From contig NC_077227.1 in NCBI RefSeq assembly GCF_027887165.1, forward strand, positions 540,385,889-540,449,888: 64,000 nucleotides of DNA, read 5' to 3'. Below the pieces are notes generated by a model that searched no databases, had not been told where the DNA came from, and saw nothing but the letters and a program-made list of their open reading frames with translations. Shown piece after piece: positions 46,121-56,439 of the stretch. The stretch's first letter is position 1; each line of letters starts with the position of its first letter. The translations under genes and the position numbers were made by a program. This DNA is from Monodelphis domestica (lineage: Eukaryota > Chordata > Mammalia > Didelphimorphia > Didelphidae).

Positions 46121-46455
46121 TCAGGCTTCGGTGGAAGAGAGATGATTCTGTTATTAAGCTAAGTATTACTGTCCTTGTCAGAATGATCAGAGAAAGTAGC
46201 ATTGATCCTGGGGTTCTCAATGTAGTATACCCCTGGTCAATCAATATTTAGGGTATGGAAGATAGATATCATTCTGGTGGACATAGGTGAGAGCAAGGAT
46301 AAATGTTCAGCCATGGCGCTTTGTCTCTTTCTCTTGAAGGCAGAAATTTTAGTTTCCCTTAGAGAGGAGTGATCCAGATGCCAAATCAAATATTTAATTA
46401 TGCTACATAATGAACTGAGCCATCTCTTTATATTACACAGCCTAACCACATTGAA
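46121..46455. other. Unassigned sequence
   Basis: No gene or clear repeat. The minus ORF at 46237-46548 has no domain. Confidence 0.35.
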
Positions 46456-46459
46456 AGAA

Positions 46460-46615
46460 AATTTAAAGATCATAGAATACACTTCCATCATTTTACTGAA
46501 GAAGAAACTACATAGAGGAAAGGAAATACCTTGCTTAAAGGTATGCATCTAGTAAGGCAGAGAGCCTGACTTTTAGGCAATAAATACTCTGGCTCCAAAT
46601 CTGCTCCTTTTTCTA
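46460..46615 (-). mobile_element. MIR-type SINE, antisense, diverged
   Basis: Plus strand atcattttactgaagaagaa, aaataccttgcttaaaggta, then gagagcctgacttttaggca and ctccaaatctgctccttttt fits a reversed MIR. Confidence 0.45.
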
Positions 46616-47000
46616 CTCTACCAGTTTTTCTTATGTGTATATTGCAATGACCACACTAATGTGCAAAGTCTTTTATGATGTGCATTATTTTATAATATAA
46701 TATGCAATCCTCCATTCATCAGACAAAGTAGTACTTTGGAATACTAATATACGTAAAACGTGGGTGAGTTACCAGTACACTTTGTTTTTTCAGTAACTTG
46801 CTTGTGTTTAAATTTGGAACAGCCTCTTAACACTGTAAATGCTTTTCTTAATTTACTTTAGCACAAAATGGCATGCCAAAGAAAGTATTGAATTTGCAAG
46901 GCCCATTTTGACCCAAGTACTCAAGAACACATATTTTCTGATGCCTTGAATCGTACTGTTTGAACAAAGTCTAGCTCAGAGAACAAGATGCTGAGAGAGG
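46616..47000. promoter_or_regulatory. Candidate conserved non-coding element
   Basis: Repeat-free block with octamer-like atatgcaatc, gaattTGCAAG-type, tttcttaatttactttagc and a GAACAAAG SOX-like site. No coding frame. Conservation untested. Confidence 0.35.
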
Positions 47001-47780
47001 AGTTCTATAGTATGCTTGTCTTCAACTCTTTCAAAATGTCTCCTTGGATTTCCCCAAATCCTTACTCTCCCAAATGCTTAGACTGACTAATCTAAGTCAG
47101 AAGTTTAACTTTGGAGCTGTTCATGAGCTCACTACTGTTCCTGGGTGTCTGGAGGCACTGAATTAATGTGGACTTGTTTGTCACAATATTACTGTTAGGG
47201 TATGGTAAAAATTACAATGTGTTAGTGATTCCCTCTCCCTGTGCTAATTGCTTTCCTTATAACTGTCAGTGAACAAGAACAGATGCTGGGGAGGGGGGAA
47301 GGGTTGGGGAGAGGGCAGGATCCTAACCTCAGCACTCAGAGAGAGGGACAGAGGGAGTAGGAGCCCAACATTCAACTGGGACATATTTGAGATTTTTTCT
47401 ATCATGATCTTTAAATGGATAACTTTTTCCCAAGGAAAGAAAGCAAAACAAACCCCAACATATTTCATTAGGTTCAGGATTTGAGGTTTATTTGAATTGG
47501 GCAGTTATATAAGAGTAGACTTGTCTACATGCCCCTAAATACACACTTTGGCCCTCACAATATCCATATGTATGTATCCATCTATTTGGCTAACTCAGAG
47601 AAACAAACAAAACCTAAAACCATTCAGTCCATTATTCAGTGAAAATTTTTTAAAAGTTTGGTATCATAGAAGCAAATCAATGAAGAGATTCACAGAATAT
47701 TCAGCTTTTCATTTAGTTCTTTTAGTACTAAGAAGGTTTGGGAACAAACAACATTTAATTTGGAATCAGATACTTCTATA
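47001..47780. other. Unassigned; purine-rich block
   Basis: A G-rich segment lies at 47285-47320. Overlapping ORFs on both strands at 47244-47484 come from it. No gene is recognised. Confidence 0.35.
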
Positions 47781-47784
47781 GTCA

Positions 47785-48330
47785 AACAATAAGCATTTAT
47801 TAAGTTCCTACAATATGCTACGGCGAGGAAACAAAGAAAGTAAAAAATAGCAGCTTCTGCTTTCAATGAGGGAGATAGCACGCAAACAATTATGTACTGG
47901 CCATGATAATCCATGATATGTGTGATAAAGAAATAACAAGTCAACAAATACTCATTAAATACCTACAGTGTGCTAAGTTTTGGGGATACAAAAGGAGACA
48001 AAGTTAGTACCTGCCCTCCAGGAGCTCACAAACCAGTGGATTGGGTATCATCAGAGGAAAAATGTTACCATAAAGGAGCATCAGAAAAGGTTTCTCACAT
48101 TAGAAAGTATTTTAATTGGGACTAGAAGGAAGCCAGGGAAGTCAGGAGGTGGAGATAAGGAAGAAGACTAACTATTCAGGCATGGGGAACAGCCAGTGAA
48201 AATGTTAGGAGTTTGAGATATAAGAAAACCATAGAGGTAGGAGGGGACCAGTTTGTGAAGGGCTTTGAATGCCAAATAGGACTTTATGTTTGATCCAGGA
48301 AGTGATAGAAAACTATAGAGAATCTATGTG
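47785..48330 (-). mobile_element. L2 LINE tail and ORF2 C-terminus, antisense
   Basis: Two reversed L2 tails start at 47785 (aataagcatttattaagttc) and 47940 (caacaaatactcattaaata; gtgctaagttttggggatac). The second continues into reversed ORF2 C-terminus (aactattcaggcatggggaa; gtgaagggctttgaatgcca). So the first is a short insert or a tandem copy. Confidence 0.68.
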
Positions 48331-48475
48331 CAAATCCTAACTATGCTATGAATTCCATATGTGACCTCAGGCAACTCACTTAACTCTCTGTTTCATTTTT
48401 TTCTCCTCTAAAATGTGGCAGTTCTACACTCTCTAAGTCCCCTAAATCTATGATTCTAAGATGTCTGTAGCTCCT
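48331..48475 (+). mobile_element. MIR-type SINE fragment
   Basis: The order is tgacctcaggcaactcactt, ctctgtttcatttttttctc and aaaatgtggcagttctacac. Confidence 0.5.
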
Positions 48476-48499
48476 GTTAGATGTCAACTCTGTGATCTC

Positions 48500-49085
48500 A
48501 CAATCCATGCACCATGGGTGCACTTATGAAAGTGCAGTTAGGGCAGGCTTCCTACATAATGGGAGTTTCCCACGTCCCTGCTCCAGTGCATTTTGGGGCC
48601 AAATTAAAAAGCCAGAGGTCTTAGGGAAGAATTTCCCCCGTGGGATGTAGAGTTTGGACTAAAAGGCAAACAACTTCCACAGGGTTAATGAATTCCAGGG
48701 ACACCTTCTGCAAAGAGTGTATGGGAATAGACATTTTCATTTGGAAGAGGGATACCACAACATTTATGATATCATTTTAAAAAAATTAATTCTCTTTTCA
48801 TAGAAAATATCAGACATTTGGCCATTTGTCATCTCTGCCCCCAGGAGACATTACAGGAATTTTGGTAGGCAAAATTTGTTAAAATTGCTACATATTGAAA
48901 ACGACACTGACGTCGTACAGAAGCTGCCCAGCAAGCAGTCATGTTCACCCACACTCATCCTAAACTAGAAAGAGTTAACATATGTGCTCTCACCATAAGT
49001 ACAGTGTGGGAAGAAAAGCAGTTCTCTTGGTGAACTATTCTTAAATCATGCCAGCAATGTAGCTATCAGAGAATGCTAAGCCAAG
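48500..49085. promoter_or_regulatory. Candidate conserved non-coding element
   Basis: Repeat-free, high complexity and even base composition for nearly 600 bp. It contains a CRE-like tgacgtcgt (48908-48916), a small near-palindrome ggtgcacttatgaaagtgca (48518-48537), aaattaattctc and several GGAA sites. No frame of note. Confidence 0.42.
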
Positions 49086-49109
49086 AGAAAAGCAGTTCTA
49101 TATTCTAAA

Positions 49110-49310
49110 GTAAACAGCAAGATGGTATCATAGAAAGAGCATTGGGGCTGGATTGTGTTTCCTGGGTACCACTAACTAGTCATACATCCCTGGGTGAATG
49201 ATGCCCCCTTTCTCAATCTTAATTTCTTGTTCTGTAAAATGATGGAACTGGACAACTATTAATTCTCTCTAAAATCCTCTTTAGTCTGGACATTCTCTGA
49301 ATCTCAGAGG
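49110..49310 (+). mobile_element. MIR-type SINE
   Basis: The order is ggtatcatagaaagagcatt, ggggctggattgtgtttcct, cctgggtgaatgatgccccc and ttcttgttctgtaaaatgat. Confidence 0.57.
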
Positions 49311-49369
49311 AATTGAGGAATTTGGGACAAAAAGGGGGGAAAAACAGAGATGATTTGAAAATGAATACA

Positions 49370-49955
49370 GAATTTCAACAATTTGATAATACATCATTTC
49401 AGCAATGTGGCTCCTCCATCACCAAATATCATAATCCCTTGTATGCCTGAATAGGCGGTCAGCATAATTTATTGGTGTTGAAAGGTATAATTAATAAATT
49501 GTCCTTCACTCTAGTGGTAAACTTCAGAAGTTAGTTAAGCTGATTCTAACATGTCCTCCATATAGTTTATTGCCAGGCTGTGGGAAGCCTTTTGAACTTC
49601 ATAGGTTTGGGCTTCAGGTCACTACTTTTGAGAACCCAGATTCACTTGTGTGCTGTCTTATTCCTATAATATTCAATGTGACTATCAGATTAATTTTATA
49701 ATTTGGTGTTGTTTAAGTACTGAACAAAAAAAGATTGTTTAAAAAAACTGTACAAGTAGTGTGCTGGAGTCAGTTCATACTAGCTTGAACTGGTGAGTAT
49801 TTATAGCTCATAAATGAGTAAACACCAAAAATCAGGACCTGATTTATCATTCTGTTGATTGCTTGGGCTTTTAAGAATGATGGAGAAAATGCTAACAATT
49901 CAGGTTACATTTTTAAAGTTGTCATGTATACATTGTTCCCCCCCAGAAAGGTGGA
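49370..49955. promoter_or_regulatory. Candidate conserved non-coding element
   Basis: Repeat-free, with homeodomain-type cores (gtataattaataaattg, cagattaattttataa), and a WGATAR-like tttgataata. A short inverted motif, tactagcttgaactggtgag, follows at 49779. No coding frame. Confidence 0.4.
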
Positions 49956-49969
49956 GAGTAAATATTTAT

Positions 49970-50220
49970 TAGCATGCCTCTGCCTCTAAATTTTGTCTTC
50001 ATCTCTCCAAACACAAGTTTTCTGCCATTACTTTATTGCTTCTTGCTTAGATTGTAACAGAGATCTGTCAACTCCCTGAATTCATTCATATTCCTCTCTA
50101 ATCTAACCTCCACACAGTTGCTAATATAATTTTGCAAAAACTCAAGTGTGACCATCTTACTCTTCTGCCTAAGAAATTTCAGGGACTACCTATTGTCTCT
50201 GGGAAAAATAAAACTTGATA
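49970..50220 (+). mobile_element. L2 LINE fragment
   Basis: The block aactcaagtgtgaccatctt (50139-50158), then actcttctgcctaagaaatt and tgtctctgggaaaaataaaa, fits the L2 ORF2 C-terminal region (bctgaccatgtcact area) in sense. Confidence 0.47.
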
Positions 50221-50480
50221 GATTGTTGTTGTTATTCAGTCCTTTCAGATGTGTTTAACTCTTTGTGACCCTGTTTGGAGTTTTCTTAGCAAAGACTGGA
50301 GTGGTTTGCAATTTATTTCTGTAGCTCATTTTACAGATGAGGAAATTGAGGCAAACTGAGTTAAATGACCTGTCCATTGTCTCACAGCCATTAAGAATCT
50401 GAGGCCATATTTGAATGTACAAAGATAAACTTCTTGATTCCAGGTCCAGTGCTCTATCCACTGTTCAACCTAGCTGCCCC
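50221..50480 (-). mobile_element. tRNA-SINE with RTE/Bov-B-type tail, antisense
   Basis: Plus strand gttgttgttattcagtcctt, tttcttagcaaagactggag, attttacagatgaggaaatt and agtgctctatccactgttca is the reversed family at 15.87 and 26.1 kb. Confidence 0.87.
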
Positions 50481-50692
50481 AACATTTATACAGCACTTTC
50501 TTAGAAAGTGATTAAGTCATTGGATTCTCAGAATAAAGTAGATACTGCTATTATCCCCATTTTAGTTGAGGGAACCGAGACCAACAAGGGATTAGTGATT
50601 TGCTTTGGTTTACACAGCTAGTAAGTGTCTGAGCCTAGATTTGAACTCAGATATTCCTAACTCTAGGCACTATGCTCTCTATCCACCTAGAA
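50481..50692 (-). mobile_element. MIR-type SINE, antisense
   Basis: Plus strand tattatccccattttagttg, gtttacacagctagtaagtg, gagcctagatttgaactcag and ctctctatccacctag. Directly adjoins the SINE before it. Confidence 0.68.
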
Positions 50693-50699
50693 TTATGGG

Positions 50700-51345
50700 A
50701 AAGAAGAGATTAAAATGTTTATTCACTTTGGCCTAGTGTTTCGACCTCTGTACATTTACTTCAAGGAGTCTTGATGTCAAAAAATGTTCCTTATATACCC
50801 AGAACACCAGCAATTTTTCTAGTAACAGAATTGGGGGAAAAAAGTTTATTAACTAGAGAATAACCAAAGACAGTGTAGCATATTAATATGAAGAAATCTA
50901 ACAGTGGTTTAAGAAATAATGAGCCAGACTAATGAAGAACAGTTTTTATGTACAAATGCAAAGTAAAGTAAATGGAGCCAAGAAAATAATATGTATGCAT
51001 ATATATATAAATATATATACATATATAATAAGTACATGTTTACTACATAAATATATGTACTACAACAATTTAAGAGAAAAAGTAACATTTATGAAATAAT
51101 TTAACTGAGTATTGTAAAATTATAAAGAATAATCTTAGCCCAAGGAAGAAATATGAGAAAACACCTACATCTTCCTTTGCACAGCTGAAGATTCAAGTTT
51201 TTTTTGAGATTTTGATTGTTTTATTTGTTCTTTCCTTCATTTTTAAACCTTTGCTATAAAGGGTAAGGTCAGGAGTGACACAAGGGAAAATATAAGTGAT
51301 GTAAAAACAAAATGTACCAATAAATTAGATTAAAACAAATGGTTG
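50700..51345 (+). mobile_element. Old L1 ORF2 end and 3' UTR
   Basis: Decayed ORF2 end (50730-50940) is followed by a 3' UTR with an alternating TA tract at 51000-51050, then gtgatgtaaaaacaaaatgt and accaataaattag at the end. The latter parallels the old L1 3' UTR near 2.2-2.5 kb. Confidence 0.5.
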
Positions 51346-51920
51346 CTGAAATGAAATTGTGAATTGTTTTCATATCATTAATCATATATTCATATATATA
51401 AATCTTAACTGGGAAATGACTTTTTTATTACTGATTGAGTTCTTTGACTATGTTAGAGAGAAGTGACACATCTATTACATACCTAATTGTAGTCACAGTG
51501 GAGTAACAATCTGTAACATCATCCATAGAGTTACTATTTGCTGGACTTAATTGAGTAGCTGAATTCCCAAGGTGAGAATAGTTGAGAGAATCAGTCTAGA
51601 TATGCCAAGGGTTAGCAAACTAACAGTTTCCAAAAGGTTGTCTATTTACATGATACCACTCTTAGCGAGCCAAGGAGGATAAATTTTGTCCCTGAGCTTT
51701 TTCTTTATGAAAAAGCTTCCTGAGTTGGGGAGCAGAGTGATGGGGAATACACACTGGCTATTGGTTTTGCCTGTCAGATGGACTGAAAGCATTTAGTTCT
51801 TTTGCCAAAATGCAAGTATTTGCATGTTAAGAACATTGTCTACCAAGGTAGACTAAAATTAAAGGTCTAAAAAAGAGCCAGCTTGAGTTGGAGTTGAGTT
51901 CCTTGTAGGGGTAAGAAAAT
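51346..51920. other. Unique sequence, no gene recognised
   Basis: Even composition, no transposon signature. Leads into the inverted-repeat arm at 51923. Confidence 0.4.
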
Positions 51921-51922
51921 GA

Positions 51923-51984
51923 TTGTATTGTGTATAGGAATATAACACGTCAATGACTAGACCTCAGGGAGGATCATTTAAGGA
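51923..51984 (+). repeat. Left arm of a 61-62 bp inverted repeat
   Basis: The 62-nt segment (51923-51984) is the reverse complement of 52459-52519 with 3 substitutions and a 1-nt indel. Core shared block: caatgact, then gacctcagggaggatcatt. It belongs to no repeat family that I recognise elsewhere in the window. Confidence 0.95.
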
Positions 51985-52458
51985 GTTGGTGGAACTTATT
52001 AAGACCCACCTGGTCCTACAGATGAGGAATAATGAATGCCTAGTTTTTGTGGATTCCTTTGTTTACTGGAAATCAGCCATAAATTTTGCTGGGGAAAATA
52101 ATAAACATCTGCTTGGGGTGGAGGGTTGCCCTCCCCAATAGAGGGATGGAACCCTGTAGGTAGTGGGAGTTGGTTCTTCTACTGGGAGTCACTGGAATGA
52201 GGGGATTTATAGAAAAAAAAAGAAAATCAACTCCTTTGAAATGCTAAGGACCTCCTTATTTCAAGGTCACAGAATATGGTGGGGTGGTAAAGGTTCATGC
52301 TAGGATGGAGGAGGGAGAGAGGTAATTTTTATGTCTGGTTATTTACTCACTGGAGGAAAGGGAGGCTAAAAAGAGGCAATGGAATGAGTGCTTGAACCTA
52401 GAGTCAGGAAGGACTAATTTTGGGTCCCATCTCAGACCTTCTTACATTACCAGTTTAT
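51985..52458. other. Spacer between the inverted-repeat arms
   Basis: 474 bp without a recognised gene. It contains a small palindromic block ggagggttgccctcccc (52122-52138). A tRNA-SINE-like fragment (gtgcttgaacctagagtcag) lies at 52375-52448 and stops at the right arm. The 62-codon plus ORF at 51953-52141 starts in the left arm and is not supported as a gene. Confidence 0.4.
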
Positions 52459-52519
52459 TCCTTAATGATCCTCCCTGAGGTCCAGTCATTGACGTGTTGT
52501 ATTCCTATACACAAAACAA
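52459..52519 (-). repeat. Right arm of the inverted repeat
   Basis: Reverse complement of 51923-51984 (see that entry). It ends abruptly in both directions; the flanks outside the arms are not complementary. Confidence 0.95.
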
Positions 52520-52626
52520 CTTCTCTCTTGTAAACACTGAGTGCAGTGAAATGAAAGGTGGATAGATTTAGAGTAGGAAGAGTTGGGTTGAAATTTTTGC
52601 TTTGCCACTTACTGTTAGTCCTTGTG

Positions 52627-53350
52627 AGGCAGCTATGGGGCACACTGGATAAAATGCTGGGTCTAGAGCAGTGATAGTAAACCTTTTAGAGACCATGTGC
52701 TTTCCCAACCACCACAACTGAGTGCCAGGTTCACATGGCCTCCTCTTACCCCACACAGGGAAGGGAAGAAGCTCTCCCATTGCGCTTCTGGATGGAGGGG
52801 TAGGTGAAGCGAGGAATGTCTTCAGTGAGTATAGAGAGGAGGAGGAGAGTAGCCCAAATTCACTGCTCCCCTCCCGCTCTGCCCCCTGTGAGCCTCCCTC
52901 CTGTGCAATACCCTTGGCTTCTGGGCAGAGGGGTGAAGGATGTGAAAAAATGTCATCAGGCAAGATGGTGAGGAAGAGGGGATCAGCTCTGCCTGAGTCC
53001 CTATACCTTTCTAGTAATGAATTCTGGTGTGTGTGTGGGTGGCTGTGTGTGCCCACAGAGAGTGCTCTGCATGCCATCTTTGGCACATATACCACAGGTT
53101 CACTGTCATGGGTCTAGAGTTAGGAAGACCTAACTTCAAGTCCAGCCTCAGATACTTACTAATAGTGTGACCCTGGGCAAGGCTCTTTAACCTCTGTTTG
53201 TTTACATCAGTTTCTTCCTCTTTAAAATGGGGATAATAATAGCGCCTATCTCTCAGACTTCTTCTGAAGACCAAGTCAGATAATATTTATAAAGTACTTA
53301 GTCTAGTGCCTGTCATAGTAGCTATAAATGCTAGCTACTGTTATGATCAT
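52627..53350 (+). mobile_element. MIR-type SINE, split by a hAT-like element
   Basis: The head (gaggcagctatggggcacac; aaaatgctgggtctagag at 52651-52668) is separated from the rest (ttaggaagacctaacttcaa from 53120; gaccctgggcaaggctcttt; aaaatggggataataatagc; tataaatgctagctactgtt). Removing 52669-53119 (element plus one duplication copy) restores a continuous SINE. Confidence 0.78.
52669..53111. mobile_element. hAT-like non-autonomous DNA transposon
   Basis: A 443-bp GC-richer insert with imperfect terminal inverted repeats: start cagtgatagtaaacctttta, end acaggttcactgtcatgg. It is flanked by a perfect 8-bp direct repeat gtctagag (52661-52668, 53112-53119), the hAT hallmark. Subterminal blocks agagaccatgtgc and ctttggcacata also fit. 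No transposase. The 175-codon minus ORF (52568-53095) and 131-codon plus ORF (52722-53117) are shadows of its GC-rich interior. Confidence 0.8.
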
Positions 53351-53534
53351 TATTATTATGGAAATCACTTGGCCTCTATTTGCCTCACTGTTTTCATATG
53401 TATATTGAAGGGTAGAGAGAAATTATCTCTGAGGTCACTGCCAACTTTAATTGATCTAGTTTAAATCACCTAATTTCTCTTGGATCTAATAATCATGAGA
53501 AGTATGGTCTGATTTTATTGGTTTTGACCAGGGC
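53351..53534. other. Unassigned short stretch
   Basis: Between two SINEs; a tattattatt tract at the start. Nothing else recognised. Confidence 0.4.
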
Positions 53535-53778
53535 TACAGTGTAAGGGCAGGTATAGAGTGCAGGTCCTAAGGTCAGAAAGACTCATCTTCCTGAGTTCAA
53601 ATATGACCTCAGACGCTTACTGTGTCACATGGGGCAACTCACTTAAACCTGTTTTCTACATCTATAAAATGAATAGGAGAAGGAAATGGCAAGTCTTTCC
53701 AGTATCTTTGCTGAGAAAACTCCAAATGGGTCACAAAAAGAGTTAGATATGACTGAAATGACTGAACAAATAATAACT
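53535..53778 (+). mobile_element. tRNA-SINE with RTE/Bov-B-type tail
   Basis: Head gtgcaggtcctaaggtcaga, centre atgacctcagacgcttactg, tail ggagaaggaaatggcaagtc, cagtatctttgctgagaaaa and gactgaaatgactgaacaaa. Confidence 0.85.
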
Positions 53779-53894
53779 TAGGGAATATATTTAATTTCTT
53801 CGGTGTAGAGAGCTGTCAGTGAATTTCCCCTCTGCCAACACAGATAGACAACTTCTCTGTGTCATGTAGCCTTATAAAGTTGAGATAGAGAAAG

Positions 53895-54000
53895 GTAGAA
53901 AAGGGGACAGAGATAGAGACACAGAGAGAGAATATATAGAGACAGACAGAGACAAAGAGAGAAACACATACAGAAACAGAGGTTGGGATAGACAGAGAGA
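53895..54000. repeat. (GA)/(CAGA)-rich simple repeat
   Basis: Imperfect gagacagagata-type units. The minus ORF at 53816-54172 is a Ser/Val/Cys-rich artefact of it. Confidence 0.8.
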
Positions 54001-54105
54001 CTGATTTACTTGGGTTTATATGTGGCAGAGGTGAGAATTGGATCTTGGTCTTTCTGACTCTGAAGCCATTTCTTTCTTCACTATACCGTGCTGCCTGGAT
54101 AGACA
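54001..54105 (-). mobile_element. SINE fragment, antisense
   Basis: Plus strand gagaattggatcttggtctt, then tctgaagccatttctttctt and actataccgtgctgcctgga resembles a reversed tRNA-SINE head. Confidence 0.45.
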
Positions 54106-54169
54106 TGCTATTCAGAAAATGAACAATATGTATTAAAAATCTGCTCCCAACCCTGTAATAAAAAATACA

Positions 54170-54420
54170 CATTAAAGAGCTAAGAGAGATCCAAGCAAAG
54201 TTTTAAGAGGGATTGAAAGGGGATGCATGAAAGTCATTCCAAACTGGGGAGATGAGGAAAGATTTAATGGAGGAGATATCATTTGAGTTGGTATTTAAAG
54301 TATTGATGAGTATTAGGTGGATGGAGGGGAAACATACAAGCCAAAGGAATCATATTGCAAACACATGGAAGAGGAAAACAGTGAGTTGTATGGACAATAA
54401 ATGAGTGGGTTAAATTGATT
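54170..54420 (-). mobile_element. L2 LINE fragment, antisense
   Basis: Plus strand cgaaaggggatgcatgaaag-like text, gatatcatttgagttggtat and tattgcaaacacatggaaga follow a reversed L2 3' UTR/C-terminal order. Confidence 0.5.
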
Positions 54421-54437
54421 AGAGCTTTGAACCTTTG

Positions 54438-54715
54438 GAAGGAGAATAGATAGTATAGTGAGTGGATTGGTCACTGGGCTCAGAGGAAGGAAGATGTGTT
54501 TAAATCTAGTCTCAGACACTTAGCTGTGTGACCCTGGGCCATTTAATTGTTATATACCACAGTTTCTTCATCTGTAAAAATGAATTTCTAGGGAGAAAAG
54601 AAAATCAACTCCTTTGAACTAGCAATAATAATAGTACCTACCTCTCAGGGTTTGGCAAAGGATTAAAAGAGGTAATATTTTTACATACTTTGCAAAAGGT
54701 TATAGAACAATGTAA
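54438..54715 (+). mobile_element. MIR-type SINE with a short internal insert
   Basis: Head gtgagtggattggtcactgg, core gctgtgtgaccctgggccat and cagtttcttcatctgtaaaa, tail aataataatagtacctacct. Between tgtaaaaatgaa and aataataatag an extra 30-40 bp interrupts the usual core, including a 23-nt block also found at 52218-52240. Confidence 0.68.
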
Positions 54716-54754
54716 ATACTACCTATTTATTATTATTAATTTCATTTTATTTAT

Positions 54755-54905
54755 CATTTTAAAATTTTTGAGTTCTAAATCCACTCCCTCCTTCATTAAT
54801 CAAGAAGGCAGGCAATATGATAACCATTATGAATGTGGAAGCAGTCATGCAAAAACATTTCCATGTTAGATATGTTGCAAAAAAGGAAGAAAATGAAGTG
54901 AAAAA
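54755..54905 (-). mobile_element. Old L1 3' UTR fragment
   Basis: Plus strand aatcaagaaggcaggcaata, then gaagcagtcatgcaaaaaca and atttccatgttagatatgtt, is the same old subfamily 3' UTR as at 9.43-9.6 kb. Confidence 0.55.
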
Positions 54906-55039
54906 AATTGTTTCATTCTGCAGTTATTATTATTATTATTATTAATTATCATTATCACCTTATGATAGGATAATGGAATGGAAGTAGTCTAAGATGGAAA
55001 ATTTACTGTAGAGACAGAACACACCAATAGATTAAATCA

Positions 55040-55450
55040 TCTCTATCATTCAATCTCCAAGCTTAAGCACTTAGTATATGCTAGACACAGATAGATGTCT
55101 GTGATTCAAATAAAAAGATGTGAAAAAACCCTATTCTCACAGAGCTTACCTGATAGCAGAGGATGCAACAAAAGCATATATAAGTATATGTGGAAAAATA
55201 TTAAGCTAGGTAGGGAAGGAGATCACTAACAGTTACGGGCACTTGGAAAGGATTAGCTGTGTTTGAAGCACCACCTCAAAGGAAGCGAGGGCTTCTAAGA
55301 AATACAAGTGAGGAAGCAAGATATTCTTGATAAAACGAATAGCCAATGCAAAGTGCCCAGATATGGTAGCCAGCATGCCATGGATGAAGAGCAGAGAGAC
55401 CACCATTTTGGCTTTATTTTAGAGTTTATAGAAATATCAACCATTTTAAT
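55040..55450 (-). mobile_element. L2 LINE fragment, antisense
   Basis: Plus strand caagcttaagcacttagtat, atgctagacacag, ttctcacagagcttacctga and gcttctaagaaatacaagtg run in the order of a reversed L2 tail and 3' UTR. It is decayed. Confidence 0.5.
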
Positions 55451-56145
55451 ATTTTGGTGGTTCTATGATCTCATTGAAATTTGTTTTCTGTTTACTCATG
55501 CAAACTGTAACCCTTCAATGTCCCTTTTCTTTGACAAGAAGTTTTCTATAGACAACTATTTCAGAAATCTGGAAGCATTCCTGTTTCTCTGAAGATCTTA
55601 GATGAACCAGTAAAGCACTTAAGACATCCATTCTTCCCTCCATCTTGGTATTTCAAAGAACTCCATAATACCTTTTTCTCCACTGCTTCAACATCAGTTG
55701 CTATTAATAACCTGAATCCTTCCATTGACTTTTGGAGTTACTTGGAACATTGATACCTATAAGATAATATTGTTTGAGTACTACTTATGTGGCATTATTT
55801 GCATAACATCAACAACATGAAAGACAAGGGCTTTTAAAATAGCTAACAATTTTCCAAACAGAATGTAACTTAATCTCTTATTTAATTCTAGGCTGAGCTC
55901 TCTGTAGTACTTGTATGAGTACGTGCAAGTATAGATTTATATCTATGCATATATTTACACATATGTGCTAATACATACATACACATATATAATAAATATA
56001 AAATTATTTATATACACATATATAGCTATATCATCTATCTCTGTCTCAGTCTATATATTTTATTTCATTCTCTCCATCTTTTTTATTTCTGTCGGTCTCA
56101 CTCTTTCTCTCTTGTTCATCAATCTATATATATCAGGATATCCTG
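55451..56145. other. Unassigned; alternating TA/CA tract
   Basis: AT-rich sequence with tatacacatatata-type repeats at 55935-56040. Plus ORFs at 55308-55592 and 55965-56153 have no recognised domain. No gene supported. Confidence 0.35.
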
Positions 56146-56149
56146 AGAG

Positions 56150-56340
56150 GTAATAATACCATAACACTGAGAACTGACTTCAGGTCAGGAAAGACCAGAT
56201 TCTGTTCCATACCTAAACTTAACAGGGGCTGTGTCACTCTAAACAAGTCACTCTGTTTGTCAGTGTCCTAGTCATATCACAATTTTTTAAGACCCAAAGT
56301 TAAAGAGTAATCATTGATCCAAAGTTACACAACAATAATT
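56150..56340 (+). mobile_element. MIR-type SINE, tentative
   Basis: The order acttcaggtcaggaaagacc, tgtgtcactctaaacaagtc and ctgtttgtcagtgtcctagt loosely follows a marsupial SINE. Confidence 0.4.
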
Positions 56341-56439
56341 AATCTATATTAGTAGAGGAGTTTCCTCCCTAGGAATTCTTCATACTGGTGAAATCACGGT
56401 TCTTCACTAAAAGCAACAGCAACAACAACCCTATATGTG

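Noticed and set aside
52568..53095. 175-codon minus-strand ORF, with a 131-codon plus ORF over the same DNA
   Set aside because: Both lie across a GC-rich hAT-like element and its flanks; no domain, and the ORF crosses the element end into a SINE.
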